This document shows positions 44,391 to 56,745 of a stretch of DNA of 64,000 nucleotides, in pieces (positions within the stretch are counted from its first letter, which is position 1; every line of letters starts with the position of its first letter). The notes under the pieces were generated by a model. That model worked only from the letters and a program-made list of their open reading frames with translations. It had not been told where the DNA came from and did not search any database. Origin of the DNA: Acanthosoma haemorrhoidale. Taxonomy: Eukaryota; Arthropoda; Insecta; Hemiptera; Acanthosomatidae. Location of the stretch: positions 103,747,189 to 103,811,188 of the forward strand of contig OV884009.1 of the NCBI GenBank assembly GCA_930367205.1, written 5' to 3'. The translations under genes were made by a program, and so were the position numbers.

Positions 44391-46290
44391 AACACCTCCC
44401 CTTCAAAAATTTAGAAATTAGGACCCTTAATAATAAATTCTCAAGCTGTTTTCTTGTCTAAGAATTTTTTTTTTTTTTTTTTGTCATAATAAGAAGAGAA
44501 TTTTGTAAGAAACCGTCACCTTTCTTGCTAGACAGAAATTACTGAACTAAGCCTTTCATTAGGCAGTTGCATGTTTATCAACAAGCTTAGATGGAGCTAT
44601 ACAAGAGAACATTAATTATTGGTAAACATTAAATAGGTTTGACATATTTACTGTCACTAGAATTCGTACATTTGAAAAAGTGCTCATTTTTTTAGCACTC
44701 AACACCGCTTAAGCTAGTTTTTTTTTAAATACTATTATATGTGGATCTCTAACAGTACCCCTAGATTGAAATAATCTCAATTAAATTGTGTCGATATGTT
44801 TCAACCTCGTAGTTATTATTTTAATACTTTAAGAGAATAAATTTTTCATTGATAATAAGAATTTGTTTTATTATTAGTTAAGATATGATGGTTTCTTTTT
44901 TATTATAAAATTTCTTTGAAACGGTTCTTGGGTCTGTTGTTTCCATCGAAATACAAGCCGATAGATGAGTAACATAAACTAGAGGAAATGCCATGGAACC
45001 ACAAGCACATTTTTTAGGCTTACATGCTGAAAGTTATTGGAAATTTACGAGTAGGTGATAGCGGGACCAGAGGCTGTACCGTAATTTATTGGACCGGGGT
45101 TTGGCCTTGGCGTAAATTAAAAAATCTAACGGCGCCGGCTGACAGCAGGTTTTAGTTGACAACATCCCGGACATTCCGGAAAACAAAAGGATGGATGAGA
45201 AAAGTTCATCAATCTTTAAGTGCTCAGAGAAAGGGGGAAGATGGAGACTATATACACGACTATACGTATATTGCTAGAGATTTCGTCTCCAAAATCCAAG
45301 TAATTAACTACTAACTAAGATTACCTTCAGTAATCTACAGTTAGTAAACATGATTAACTACGATTACCTTCAGTAATCAGGAATATATTCTATTCCATAT
45401 CCTTCCTTATTCAATCCAACTTAGTTATGTTTTTTCTCATTCAATTAACTATCTCCATTTTGTAAAGCCAGAATCTAGAAGTCTTAAAGGTGCTATTGGA
45501 CGATTTAAATTGATTAAGTTCAGTAATATAAGATGGACGGTGAGACTGTATAAAGAGGAAAGATGGCAGGGAATACTTGTGACGATAAGGATAGAGCAAC
45601 TCTCTCAGGGAGTGAAACCAAGAAATCATAAAAGCACCCCTAAGTCCAAGTCTTCCAGCTCAGATGCCTAGCAAAAAAAAAAAGAAAATTACATAGCAAA
45701 CATATAGACATAAAATACAGCTAGTAAAACCCGCTGACACGTTTAGGAGTATCTGAAATTTTGGACGTGTTACCGTCTCTCATGTAACGATGAAAAAAAA
45801 AATGGTACTTTAAATCTTAAGTAGTTTCTGAGCAGTCGCTTGAGAATCTTAGAATTTCCGAAACAGGCCCGTGTTTTTTCAGGTTTAATTCTTTCATACA
45901 TTCTGGAACTGTATTTTAACCAAGCCACTAAACTGTATATGTTAATGTTTTGGTAGATAATAGCATCTACCGTTTGCATACTTGTGAAAACATACATAAA
46001 ATTACATTTCAAATCAATCAAGGAAAATATTAGAATCAGATTAGTGAACGTCATAACCTGTCCATTTTATTTTAATATTCATTTGTACATAGTGTGGATA
46101 TGGACTAGTTTTCACTGTGTGCTATTTATTTCTCGTATGTGGATAAACGTGTTATTAAAGAAATTTAGCAACCTAGGTAGATCTAATATATCAAGGAAAA
46201 TCAATAAAATAGTAAATTAAATTGATAAATGTACGCTTATGGGTAATATAAGGAAATGTATAATGTGAATATGTGTTGCCAAGGAAAGCT
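44391..46290. other. Non-coding stretch
   Basis: A T-run at about 44465-44482 may be another minus-strand poly(A) tail but nothing recognisable follows. A 17-bp hairpin-forming sequence, GATTACCTTCAGTAATC, occurs twice at 45319-45335 and 45362-45378. ORFs here are under 100 codons and unremarkable. Confidence 0.5.
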
Positions 46291-46489
46291 AAAGCGCTGT
46301 GCGGGCAATGACTGTACTACAGCGTGGGAGTGGGGGGGGGGGTCATCTCGAGAAGGGAATGGATGACCGAAAGTTAGTAGTGCAGTTACCGGGTAAGAGT
46401 AGGTATGAATTCCTACGAAATCTAATAGAAACGAGCCATTCTGCGCTTTATTATGGCAAACTATCCGGATATGTCTATGTATTTCCTAC

Positions 46490-46640
46490 TGCAGCAACCA
46501 CCTCCACCCCCACCTCCACCGCCACCTTCGTTACCACCTCCATCGCCACCTCCATTACCATCTCCTTCACCACCTCCACTTCTACCTCCTTCACAACCTC
46601 TACTTCCACATTCGTCACTACCACCTCAATCCACATCACC
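46490..46640. repeat. (CCA/CCT)-rich trinucleotide tract with open frames
   Basis: An imperfect CCA/CCT/CCG tract. Two plus-strand frames stay open across it: one of 173 codons (46453-46974) with long proline runs and a basic Pro/Arg/Gln-rich C-terminal half, and one of 159 codons (46299-46778) that is Thr/Ser-rich. Simple-sequence DNA opens frames by chance. The proline-rich frame remains open for about 110 codons beyond the tract, so a small low-complexity protein is possible but not shown. Confidence 0.6.
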
Positions 46641-46974
46641 ATCGCTGCCACGAAAAATCCCACAACGACTTTCTCAAAACCAACAAAAAATCCTCCATAC
46701 GCAACTACCAGCTATAAAAAAAACCTCGCGACGGAAACCCCGGCAAACATCAGGCCCACGACAATCATTCCTACCTAAACCGTTCCGTTACGAACCACGT
46801 CTAACACAACCATTTCGAGTACAGAAATCTTCACTACTACCGTTACCACCGGCATACCTACGACAACCATTTCCACCACATAAATTCCTACAGCGTCCGT
46901 CCATGCCTAGGATGAGACGATCTTTTGGCCAAGAATCTGTCAGAGCGGCGTACTCAACTCGACACTTGCGGTAA

Positions 46975-48654
46975 ATTTTAATAATTTGTATCATAATTAT
47001 ATCTATTAAACTTTATTATATTTTCCTTATGGATATAGACTTTTCTGTGTTAGTAATTTATAAAAAATACTTATCCTAATACTTACTGTTATACTCATCC
47101 TATAAAATACTTTTAAACTAAAATCAAATCCATCAACTACGTACGGTACATACTGCCATAGCCAAAATACTAGACTGCTCACTGCCGTCTATCTGACATG
47201 GCTTGATATTCCTTCCAGAATGTCCTCCTTCTTCTCACTACTCATTGAATACAATTACTTTGTAGTCTCCAGGCAACTAATCTTGTTTATGCACCATCAA
47301 CCAGATAACAATCAGCGTGTTCGATATAATAAAAAGGATTACAAATAAATAAACACAAGCCAAAGGAACTTGTCTCATTTTTAGTACAGCTCAATAAACA
47401 ATATGAACAGTGTACTACTGTGTAATTGACATGCCTTTACAGTGCCTCTTCACAATATTATTTACATTTTAAGTAAAGCGCACTGTTTTTATATCTTAGA
47501 GTAAACAGGCAATTGTTTACCTCAATTATGAACTAAACTGTGTGTGTGATTTTTTAATATATGCATATTAAATCGTAACCGGGACCCAAAACAAAGCCTT
47601 TTCTTTATAAAAAAAATTAGCCCCGTTTCGCTAACTTAAAAACTCACTCTGATAAGTATCACCTCAGAAGCTGTTCAAGGTTTAGAGTTTTGGATTTAAA
47701 CCCTGATGTTGGGTTTTGATAACAACAACCACTTACCATTTTACTCAATTGTTTATCTGTTTGTTCTGGCCTTTGAAGCGCCCTTCGTTTGGCATAGAGG
47801 CTTGAAACATTACTTGGCGGTACCATTTTATGTTATGCAACATAATACTTCAATCTCTATAAAATACGATTAAGTGCCATTAGTTAATAAAAAACTTAAT
47901 TAATGATCAAGATAATGTGATTAATAATAAGCATTGTTCGGTCTGTTCTGTTGAACCATAATTACGCTAGATCAGTAAAACAGTCGGTATTTTCATTTAA
48001 ACTCCGATGATGCCAAAAATAAAACCAGCCCCGTGAAAAATAATGAAGGGTCATTTATAAATTAATGAGTTATATAAAAACATAAATATTGTCGTATCAT
48101 ATTCATTAGAGTATCAACTCTCTCAAATGTCTCAATGACCTTAGTAATAATATACGATATGTGTTGGGGCTTACGTGGTCTATAAAGTCAATAAGTTCTT
48201 AAATCCGTTATCTGAATAGCGTTTTTATTTTTTTTAAAGTTAGTATTATATTTATTGAAAAGGTAATTTTCAGTGATCAAAGTAGTTTAACAAATTGAAT
48301 GATATATTTGTATATATTAATAAAAAAGCTATTTATCTCTAGGTGATACCAAAATGTTTTACACAGAAATAAAAAAAAGAAAATGACAAGGATTTTTATG
48401 GATTAGTATAAATTTTCAAGCTTAAAGTTTAAATTTTGGAAAAGCTTACATTCGTGCAGGTGAGAATGAAACCTATGGTCTTTTTTTCGTATTTACGCAA
48501 TTACTACGATGATGTTTGTAAAAATGATCGAATATATCTGAAATCTAAAGGTACATTCCATAAGATCTAGAATTAGGGCAATGTTTAGCGTTTAGGTCCT
48601 TTAAAGTGCCAAACAAACTTTACAAAGTGTCTGATTATTTTTTTTAGACTGATA
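46975..48654. other. Non-coding stretch
   Basis: AT-rich, no supported gene. About 47980-48200 resembles, in reverse complement, segments near 15.7 kb and 19.9 kb (AGCCCCAAC.CATAT; CTTCATTATTTTTCA.G), an old dispersed repeat. Confidence 0.5.
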
Positions 48655-50800
48655 AAACAACATTATTATGATAAAATTGCAATCTGCCTAATTGGGCAGT
48701 AAGTAATTATGATAAATGATCTCATTCATACCATATTTACAATTTTCATTCACTCACTTATTTATGCAGTCTTTACAAACAGCCCAAAGACCTCCCAAGT
48801 CAACATGATTGTCATCTCCCTCGCATGCGAAAGAGGAAGCGGAGTCTTGGGAAGTCCCCTACGCTCCTACGTCAGCCGCATCACTGGATAAGAGCCAGTG
48901 GACGCTGATCAAAAACGCAAGAGCCACAGACGCTCAGGACATGATTGGAGAAACTTGCCATTGCCAAGACTCCCACTGTCACGTATTTATAGCAGATCAC
49001 GAGGCCACTGCCGTTTTAGTTTCCGAGTAGGATTGGAAGGATGAGTGGCTAGGGGTAATGACTGTACTAGGGGATTAGGGTGGTTGGATAGGTTACTATA
49101 GAATTTCATGAACTTGGGAGGGATGGGTTCAAGAATGTAGGGTATATTAAGATCATTATGAAGGGTTTTGTTGATGACGTAATAGGGGGCATTTACTATT
49201 GTTCTCAGGACTTTTGATTGAAAAGATTGGATGCGCTTGATGTTCGACTTTTTTGCTGCCCCCCATAGCTCTATTCCGTATGTCCAGACTGGCTTAAGTA
49301 TAACTTTGTAAATAAGTAGTTTATTTTCTTTTGAGAGATGGGATCTCCTTCGAAGTAGTCAGTACAGTAGTCCAAAGCGTATGTTTAATTCTTGTCTTTT
49401 TAGCCTCGTGTGTGGGTTCCATGTCAGTCTTTTGTCGATATGGAAGCCTAAATACCTTACTCAGAGACGGGGAGAGGAATCGAATTATAAAAGACTAGCG
49501 GAAAGGACTTGCGGTAGAGGGTAAAGGTTATGTGGGAAAATTTTGCTTCATTGACCTTGATTCGCCATTGGTTGCACCAATACTCGATCTCATCAAGGTG
49601 CTTTTGAAGGTTTTGGGATGCCAGATCAGGGTCTGAGTGGGATGACAATACTGCAGAGTCATCTGCAAATGTTGCCAAGAAGGTATTGGGGGTAGAGTGG
49701 ACATCAGATAATAGAGAATGGGACCCAGGACGCTCCCCTGTGGAACTCCTGCTTTTATGGGATAGCAGTTAGAATATTCTAAACCACAGCAGACTTGTAA
49801 GAAGCGGTTTAAAAGGTAGGAATGTAGGATTTGGAAAAGGACCTGTGGTAAATATCTTTTGAGCTTGTAAAGCAAACATGCGTGCCAAACCCTGTCAAAA
49901 GCTTGAGCTATCTGCAGAAAGGCAGCTGTGCAATACTGTTTGGTTTCCAGGGCTGAGGATATGTATAAAAAAACGCGAAGGCCTTGTTGAGCAGTGGAAT
50001 TTCATTGACGGAAACTAAACTGGTGAGTAGAAAAAAGGTTTTTGGATTCAACAATTGGAAGTTGACGATTTAATAAGAGTTTTTCAAATATTTTTGAGAG
50101 GATAGGGAGTAGGTTAATTGGTTGGTAGGATGAGGTGTCATTGGGTGGATTACCGGGTTGGGCGAATAGAACAATAATGGAATGTTTCCAGAGGAGAGGA
50201 AATTGCGTGGTTCGGATTATGCACTTATAAATTTAGGTTATGAATATAATGGCTTTAGGAGGAAGTTGTTAGAGAATTCGAGGAGTAAGGAGATCATATC
50301 CGGGAGTTTTCGGTAAGGGAAGTTTTGTAAGCAGTTAAACCCTTGGCTTTTAGTGGAAGTGAAGGTGGAATTACAAGTGGAAATTAAAAGAATCGGATCG
50401 GAAGGGTGCTAAATCATGCTTTACCAATCTGCAGTTATGATTGTACGAGCGACGATCAGCAGGATGTCGAGTTCTTTGCCACAGTGTTCTCGAGTGGCGT
50501 TTGGATTGGATTAGGTCTTTCAGATGCTGAGGTAAAGGATTTCTATTGTGATTTTTTGGATGACGGTGGGATGACGATGCCTCCCAAGCGGACATCTGGC
50601 TCAGAGTAATGAAAGAATGCGCTGCATCGTCAAGGTCTTGGGATGTTTTCAGGGATACTATCTGGTCTACAGAGTCTGTAAGAATCTGGCGGAAGTGGTT
50701 CCAATCAACTGGGCCCCTAATAAATAAAGGAGGAGTCAGTTGGTCAGGTGGCTGTGTCAGGAGAGATAGTGGAGCAATGTTTCCTTGTGAGTGCAGGGAT
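48655..50800 (-). mobile_element. LINE A copy 2, decayed and 5'-truncated
   Basis: About 2.1 kb matching LINE A from the 3' end into ORF2. Readable pieces on the minus strand: 50595-50371 (WEASSSHRHPKNHNRNPLPQ), 49875-49528 (YKLKRYLPQVLFQILHSYL and GVPQGSVLGPILY) and 49678-49457 (ATFADDSAVLSSHSDPDLAS). Frameshifts, stops and an internal deletion near 50740 make it inactive. It is clearly older than the full-length copy. Confidence 0.88.
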
Positions 50801-51124
50801 CAATTGGTAATAGACTCATCAAATAGTCTCCCTCCACGGAAATCTTTAGTAAAAGGAGAAAGATTTATTCCTTTAGAAATGACACCAGAGTGCTTTGATT
50901 ATTAAAGTATGAAACTTGAACTGGTCAAATCTGGGTGAATTCCAAAGTTTGGTAGTTTGCTGCTCCTAATAGCACTGAAACTTGACGGCAGATGCCCTTG
51001 CAAAGCACACGATTTCACATCCCAAGTATTCGTGACTTGCCTATTTTTTTTTTTTACCATCACTGGGAATGATATGATATGAACATTTGATCAAACCCCG
51101 TATGTGTCGATAAATTAATGCAAG

Positions 51125-51232
51125 CTATCTTATTCGTGCAGCTTGGGTTAGAGTACATGTAAATACAAACATTTATTACAATTACTTATTGCCCAATAAG
51201 GCAGATTGTAATTTTATCATAATAAAGAGTTT
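51125..51232 (+). mobile_element. LINE A 3'-end fragment, plus strand
   Basis: TATTACAATTACTTATTGCC, a GGCAGATTGTAATTTTATC block and CATAATAAAGAG match the terminal 60 or so bases of the LINE A family, in the opposite orientation to the other copies. Upstream limit uncertain. Confidence 0.6.
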
Positions 51233-53198
51233 GACTACCAAAAATAAATTCTACTTTCATTTCCACTAATCATTATCGAGAGATATTTAAAGGACTATTC
51301 GTAAGTGTCCCAAATTAAAAAAAAAAAAACTATAGACAAAAAACAACAGCTAAAGTATTGACCGAATAGCATAAAATATGTGATTTATATTATTAGTTTC
51401 CAAATAACTTTTTTTAATGTCTTTTTGCATTACCGTCTTTAGAGTGTCCTTAAACACTGTGAAAAAATCAAAATCAAAATATATGTGAAAAAAATCAAAA
51501 TAAAATCCTAGTAGCTTATGAGCAGTGACTAGATCAGCTTCTGTCAGAAAGTAGCAAGTCAATTAATAGATGGGAGGCAGACTTTTTTCGCAATTTATTT
51601 GTTTCTCATACTTGCCGATATTATATATATATATACTAAACCATACACGACTTGGCCCAAGCTGTTGTTCAATATTCCTTTAAAATTTCAGATAAATTGG
51701 AACATTTTAACGGCTGCTATCTTCCAATGACAGACCTATGAAAGATGATCCCCTAGCCGAAAGAAAAAAGTTCCTTCGGCAACGGGAAAAACTGTGAGTG
51801 ATTTGTTGCTATCAAATTATAATAATAAAAACACTATTGGATTAATTATATCCCTTGTCCTAGGTAGATAGCATATTTATTTATTTGATGCGTCTATATC
51901 TATATACAAATAGATTTTAAGAATTGAACTTGTTGGGGAGGGGGTGAATCGCAGTTAATCCACAATCCTCCAATCCAAATCCAAATTGCCCGCCTGTGAT
52001 CTTTCTACAAAATCCTGAAATCATTTGCAGATATCATTGTGAAGTATAAGAAATTATAAAAGAGAAAAAAAAGTTATTATTAATAAATGAAAAGTGTTGA
52101 AAGAAAAAAACAATGGTAAAACATTTCAAATATATTTACACAGAAGGTTATAAACTTTAAGAAATAGGCTATGCGCCAAAGACAATTGTTTAGCCTAAAA
52201 CATGGGGGAAATTAAAATTAATGATTTGCGAGTTAAAATATTTAAAGAAACTGTTCATAAAGAGTACAAAAGAAATGTGTAAAGCGAACCGTGTCTTGAC
52301 GCAAGTTCTGAATAAGATAAAGGACCCCTTGATGTTCGCTGGCCACGATAGGCTGCTATTTCAATCCGTAATTCGTAGATTGTTCACGCTACGCACAACA
52401 AAAGAGAGATAGCGTCTATCTGATGTCAATAACAACAATTGTCAACTTAAGGTAACAATAATATAATAGACAATACAGAAAAAATAAAACTGATAATTGG
52501 CTATCATTGAGTTTAATTTTTAAAATCTTAATTTTGGAACATAAAATAAATATGTGGAAATAAATGATTGATGACCATAAAAAACGAAAGATTTCTACAA
52601 CAAAATGATTAAATAATAATAAATAAATTAAAAAAACAATAAATTGCGAAACAAAAAAAAATTGGTAATATGAAAAATATTAGCTGGCCCCAACAGAAGT
52701 TTTTAATGCTGCACTATAATACCTTTGTCAACATAAATATTTTGTTTTGTTAGTTATCCACACATTGCACTCAGAATTTTCAATGTATTTTAAGGTGGTA
52801 TCTACCCATTAAATTAATTTTAGTCATTGATAGAAGTTTTGAGTAAGTGCGATTGATTAAAGCCACATCAGACCAAGGATATTTTTTATGAGCTAATTTT
52901 TTTTAGAAATATTATTAACTAAACTGTATTTGAACTATTTAGGTATATATTGTTTCTCTTAATTACATTAAAATCTATTTTTATGTTTACGAGGTGTGTC
53001 CTTATGAAAGAAGAGTTGGTTTACAATGCAGTAAAGTTATAAATATGAATATACTATAAACTTACTCTGTATCGACTGCCAATTGATTGCAAATAAACAT
53101 CGTTGTGAGACATAAATAGATAAGCAAGGAGAACGAAAATAAACACTGTCTGGATCCCAAAGGTGAGTGTGAACCAAAAAGATTTAGACTGGACTGTC
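51233..53198. other. Non-coding stretch
   Basis: AT-rich. Short ORFs such as 52221-52412 show no family resemblance. Nothing else recognised. Confidence 0.5.
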
Positions 53199-53205
53199 GG
53201 GGGGG

Positions 53206-54500
<1,295 letters not shown>

Positions 54501-54529
54501 CGCAAATTTAATAAAACCTAGATACAGTG

Positions 54530-54960
54530 CAACTGTTCCAGACCAACATGGAATTTTTAGTTAGCAGATTCAATGAAATGGACTTGCGGCAGAGGGCAAA
54601 GGTTATGTGGGAACATTTTACTTCATTAATTTTGATTCGCCATTGGTTGCACCAATACTCGATCTCATCAAGGTCTTTTTGAAGGTTATGGGATGCTATA
54701 TTGGGGTCTGAATGGGATGACAGGACTACAGTGTCATCTGGAAATGTGGCCAAGAAGGTATTGGTGGTAGAGGGGACATCAGCGGTGTATAGATTATAGA
54801 GGATGAGACCCAGGACGCTGCCCTGTGGAAAGCTTGTAAAGAAAACCTGCGCGCCAGACCCTGTCAAAAGCTTGAGCTATGTCCAGAAAGGCACTAGTGC
54901 AGTATTGTTTGTTTTCAAGGGCTGAGGATATGTGATCAACAACGCGAAGGTCTTGTCAGC
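54530..54960 (-). pseudogene. LINE A copy 3, RT fragment
   Basis: On the minus strand, the frame reads FPQGSVLGLILYNLYTADVP, TFLATFPDDTVVLSSHSDPN and CNQWRIKINEVKCSHITFAL, matching LINE A ORF2 around the catalytic box (FADD here FPDD). Upstream of 54840 an internal deletion joins it to the AQAFD region (about 54850-54950). Both edges are abrupt. Inactive. Confidence 0.85.
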
Positions 54961-55189
54961 CAAGTTAAGCCATAACGGCTGTTTTCTTTACTTGGATAAG
55001 TGACTGACCTCGTACTGGCCATTTCTAACGTTCTCCCGGGTAAGATGGGTCTCGTCAATCTACGAGAGGAAAACCATTTAGCATGGGATATCCTTCTAAT
55101 GAGTGTACAAATTAATAATGAGATACTCTTAGTCCCTGGAAGAGACTAAAGTCGATTTGCCAAAAGTGGTAGGAAAATATTGGTATATA

Positions 55190-55375
55190 TATACAACCTT
55201 TATTGCGATAAAATTACAATATGCCTTTTAGTAGGCAATAAGTAACTGTGGTATTGATGTTCTCATTCATATCATATTTACAGTGCTTCATTCACTCACT
55301 CATTCATACATTATTTATAAACATCACACAGACCTCCCATATCCACATCATTGTCACCTCCCTCGCATGCGATTA
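55190..55375 (-). mobile_element. LINE A 3'-end fragment with (TA)n tail
   Basis: TATATATATA (about 55178-55190) then CCTTTATTGCGATAAAATTAC and a GCCTTTTAGTAGGCAATAAG block match the LINE A 3' terminus, including a TA-rich tail like that of the full-length copy. Confidence 0.7.
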
Positions 55376-55619
55376 ATTCATGTATTGTAATTGTAAAACT
55401 AAAAAAAATTGTTGAATGTTCTGAATATTTATAAATTTAATACCTATACCGGGGTAGTGGCAAGTTACTTTTTTCTCCCATTAACCCCTATAATTGATAT
55501 TGTTTAAAATTTAATTTTATATACAAAAAAAAATTGTGATTTGCTCTTTTTACTGCATTTATGCATGAAGAGCAGTTTCTGGCATAATTAATATCCTGAA
55601 TAAGGTTAAAAGTTATAAA

Positions 55620-56745
55620 ATGAAAAAGGGACCCGGTCCCCCTTGTGATGGGGCTCACTTTCGGGGTACATAAGGGCTTAAAAACTATCCTAAAATTATT
55701 CTTACATACTAACTTAAACCAAGAGCGGTCCTGCCTCGACTGCCTTCTGCCATCGATAGGGGAACGGAGAGGGGGAAATCGTGTTAAACACGGGGTTGGT
55801 CATGTATTGCAGGGATCCAAATAATTTGACATGTCTACGGCAAATGAATTCATCCACCGTAGGGAGCTCAGTCTTCTCCGCTGCTGGAATGAGGTATGTG
55901 GATCACTTTCATGAGTATCCCGTTTTGAAATTGGTGGTGTCGCTTAGCGGCCGCTTCAGTCAGAGGACTAAAAAGCGGTGCACCGTACAGCAGAGCAGGT
56001 CTGAGTATGCTCTTATAAATCATAAGCTTGAGGCGCAGAGATAGATTGATGGAAGTCAGCAAGTGTGTAGGCCGGTAAGCGATAAGACTTTGTACGTGTT
56101 TGTTTTAACTTCCGCGCAAAATGGCTACTAAAATGGAAGTGTCGGTCAATTTTTATGCCTAAATATACATCGCTATTTTCTGGAGAGTTTTGCTCAGTTC
56201 CTACACAGTATGTAGAAGGCAGTGGTTTTTCCCCGTTCTGAAATGAGAAAATTACCCAGTCAGTCCTACCCGCGTTTACAGTAATGTTGAATTTCCCCAC
56301 TTTATCACCGATCTGGTCACAAGCTGATTCTGCCTGTCGAAGAGCTCTCTTGGCGCTCATGCTGCTACTGCACACAGCGATGTCGTCCGGAAAACCAGCA
56401 ACTGTGAACACATACACGTTGAAAAGTACTGGGGAGAGCACGGCTCCTTGAGGTACTCCACAGGTCAGAGGATCAGCCTCGAATAAGCTATCGCCTACCC
56501 ACACCCGCAGCGATCGGTTATTCAGGAAGCTGGCTAGCTATTAGCTATATATAGAAATGGCTATTGTATAGAGCTGCTCCAGGCAATCCCAGTGGCAGAG
56601 CATTCGACAGTCCGAAGTATACAATCGTGTCCCATGGGACACCGAGTCGAATGCCTGCGTGCAGTATAGCGAAATCATAGCCGTGGCTAAGTAAGTTAAT
56701 TCAAAATGACCCTGGTGAAGAAATGCCTTCTTCAACGACCCTCTG
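55620..56745 (-). mobile_element. LINE B copy 3, RT and 3' UTR fragment
   Basis: Minus-strand pieces: 56735-56541 (ATAMISLYCTQAFDSVSHGT, first catalytic region with Asp changed to Tyr), 56504-56013 (DPLTCGVPQGAVLSPVLFNVYV, GFPDDIAVCSSSMS, NAGRTDWVIFSFQ, YLGIKIDRHFHF) and 56062-55868 (LRLKLMIYKSILRPALLYGAP). The 3' UTR has GATGGGGCTCACTTTCGG. Truncated at both sides and inactive. Confidence 0.85.

Noticed and set aside
46308..46325. LINE A homology at CAATGACTGTACTACAG
   Set aside because: About 17 bases resemble the LINE A ORF2 end but flanking sequence does not match, so chance is likely.
50800..50905. Open frame reading LVIDSSNSLPPRKS
   Set aside because: Looks like the tail of some coding sequence but is about 35 codons, with no family I can name.
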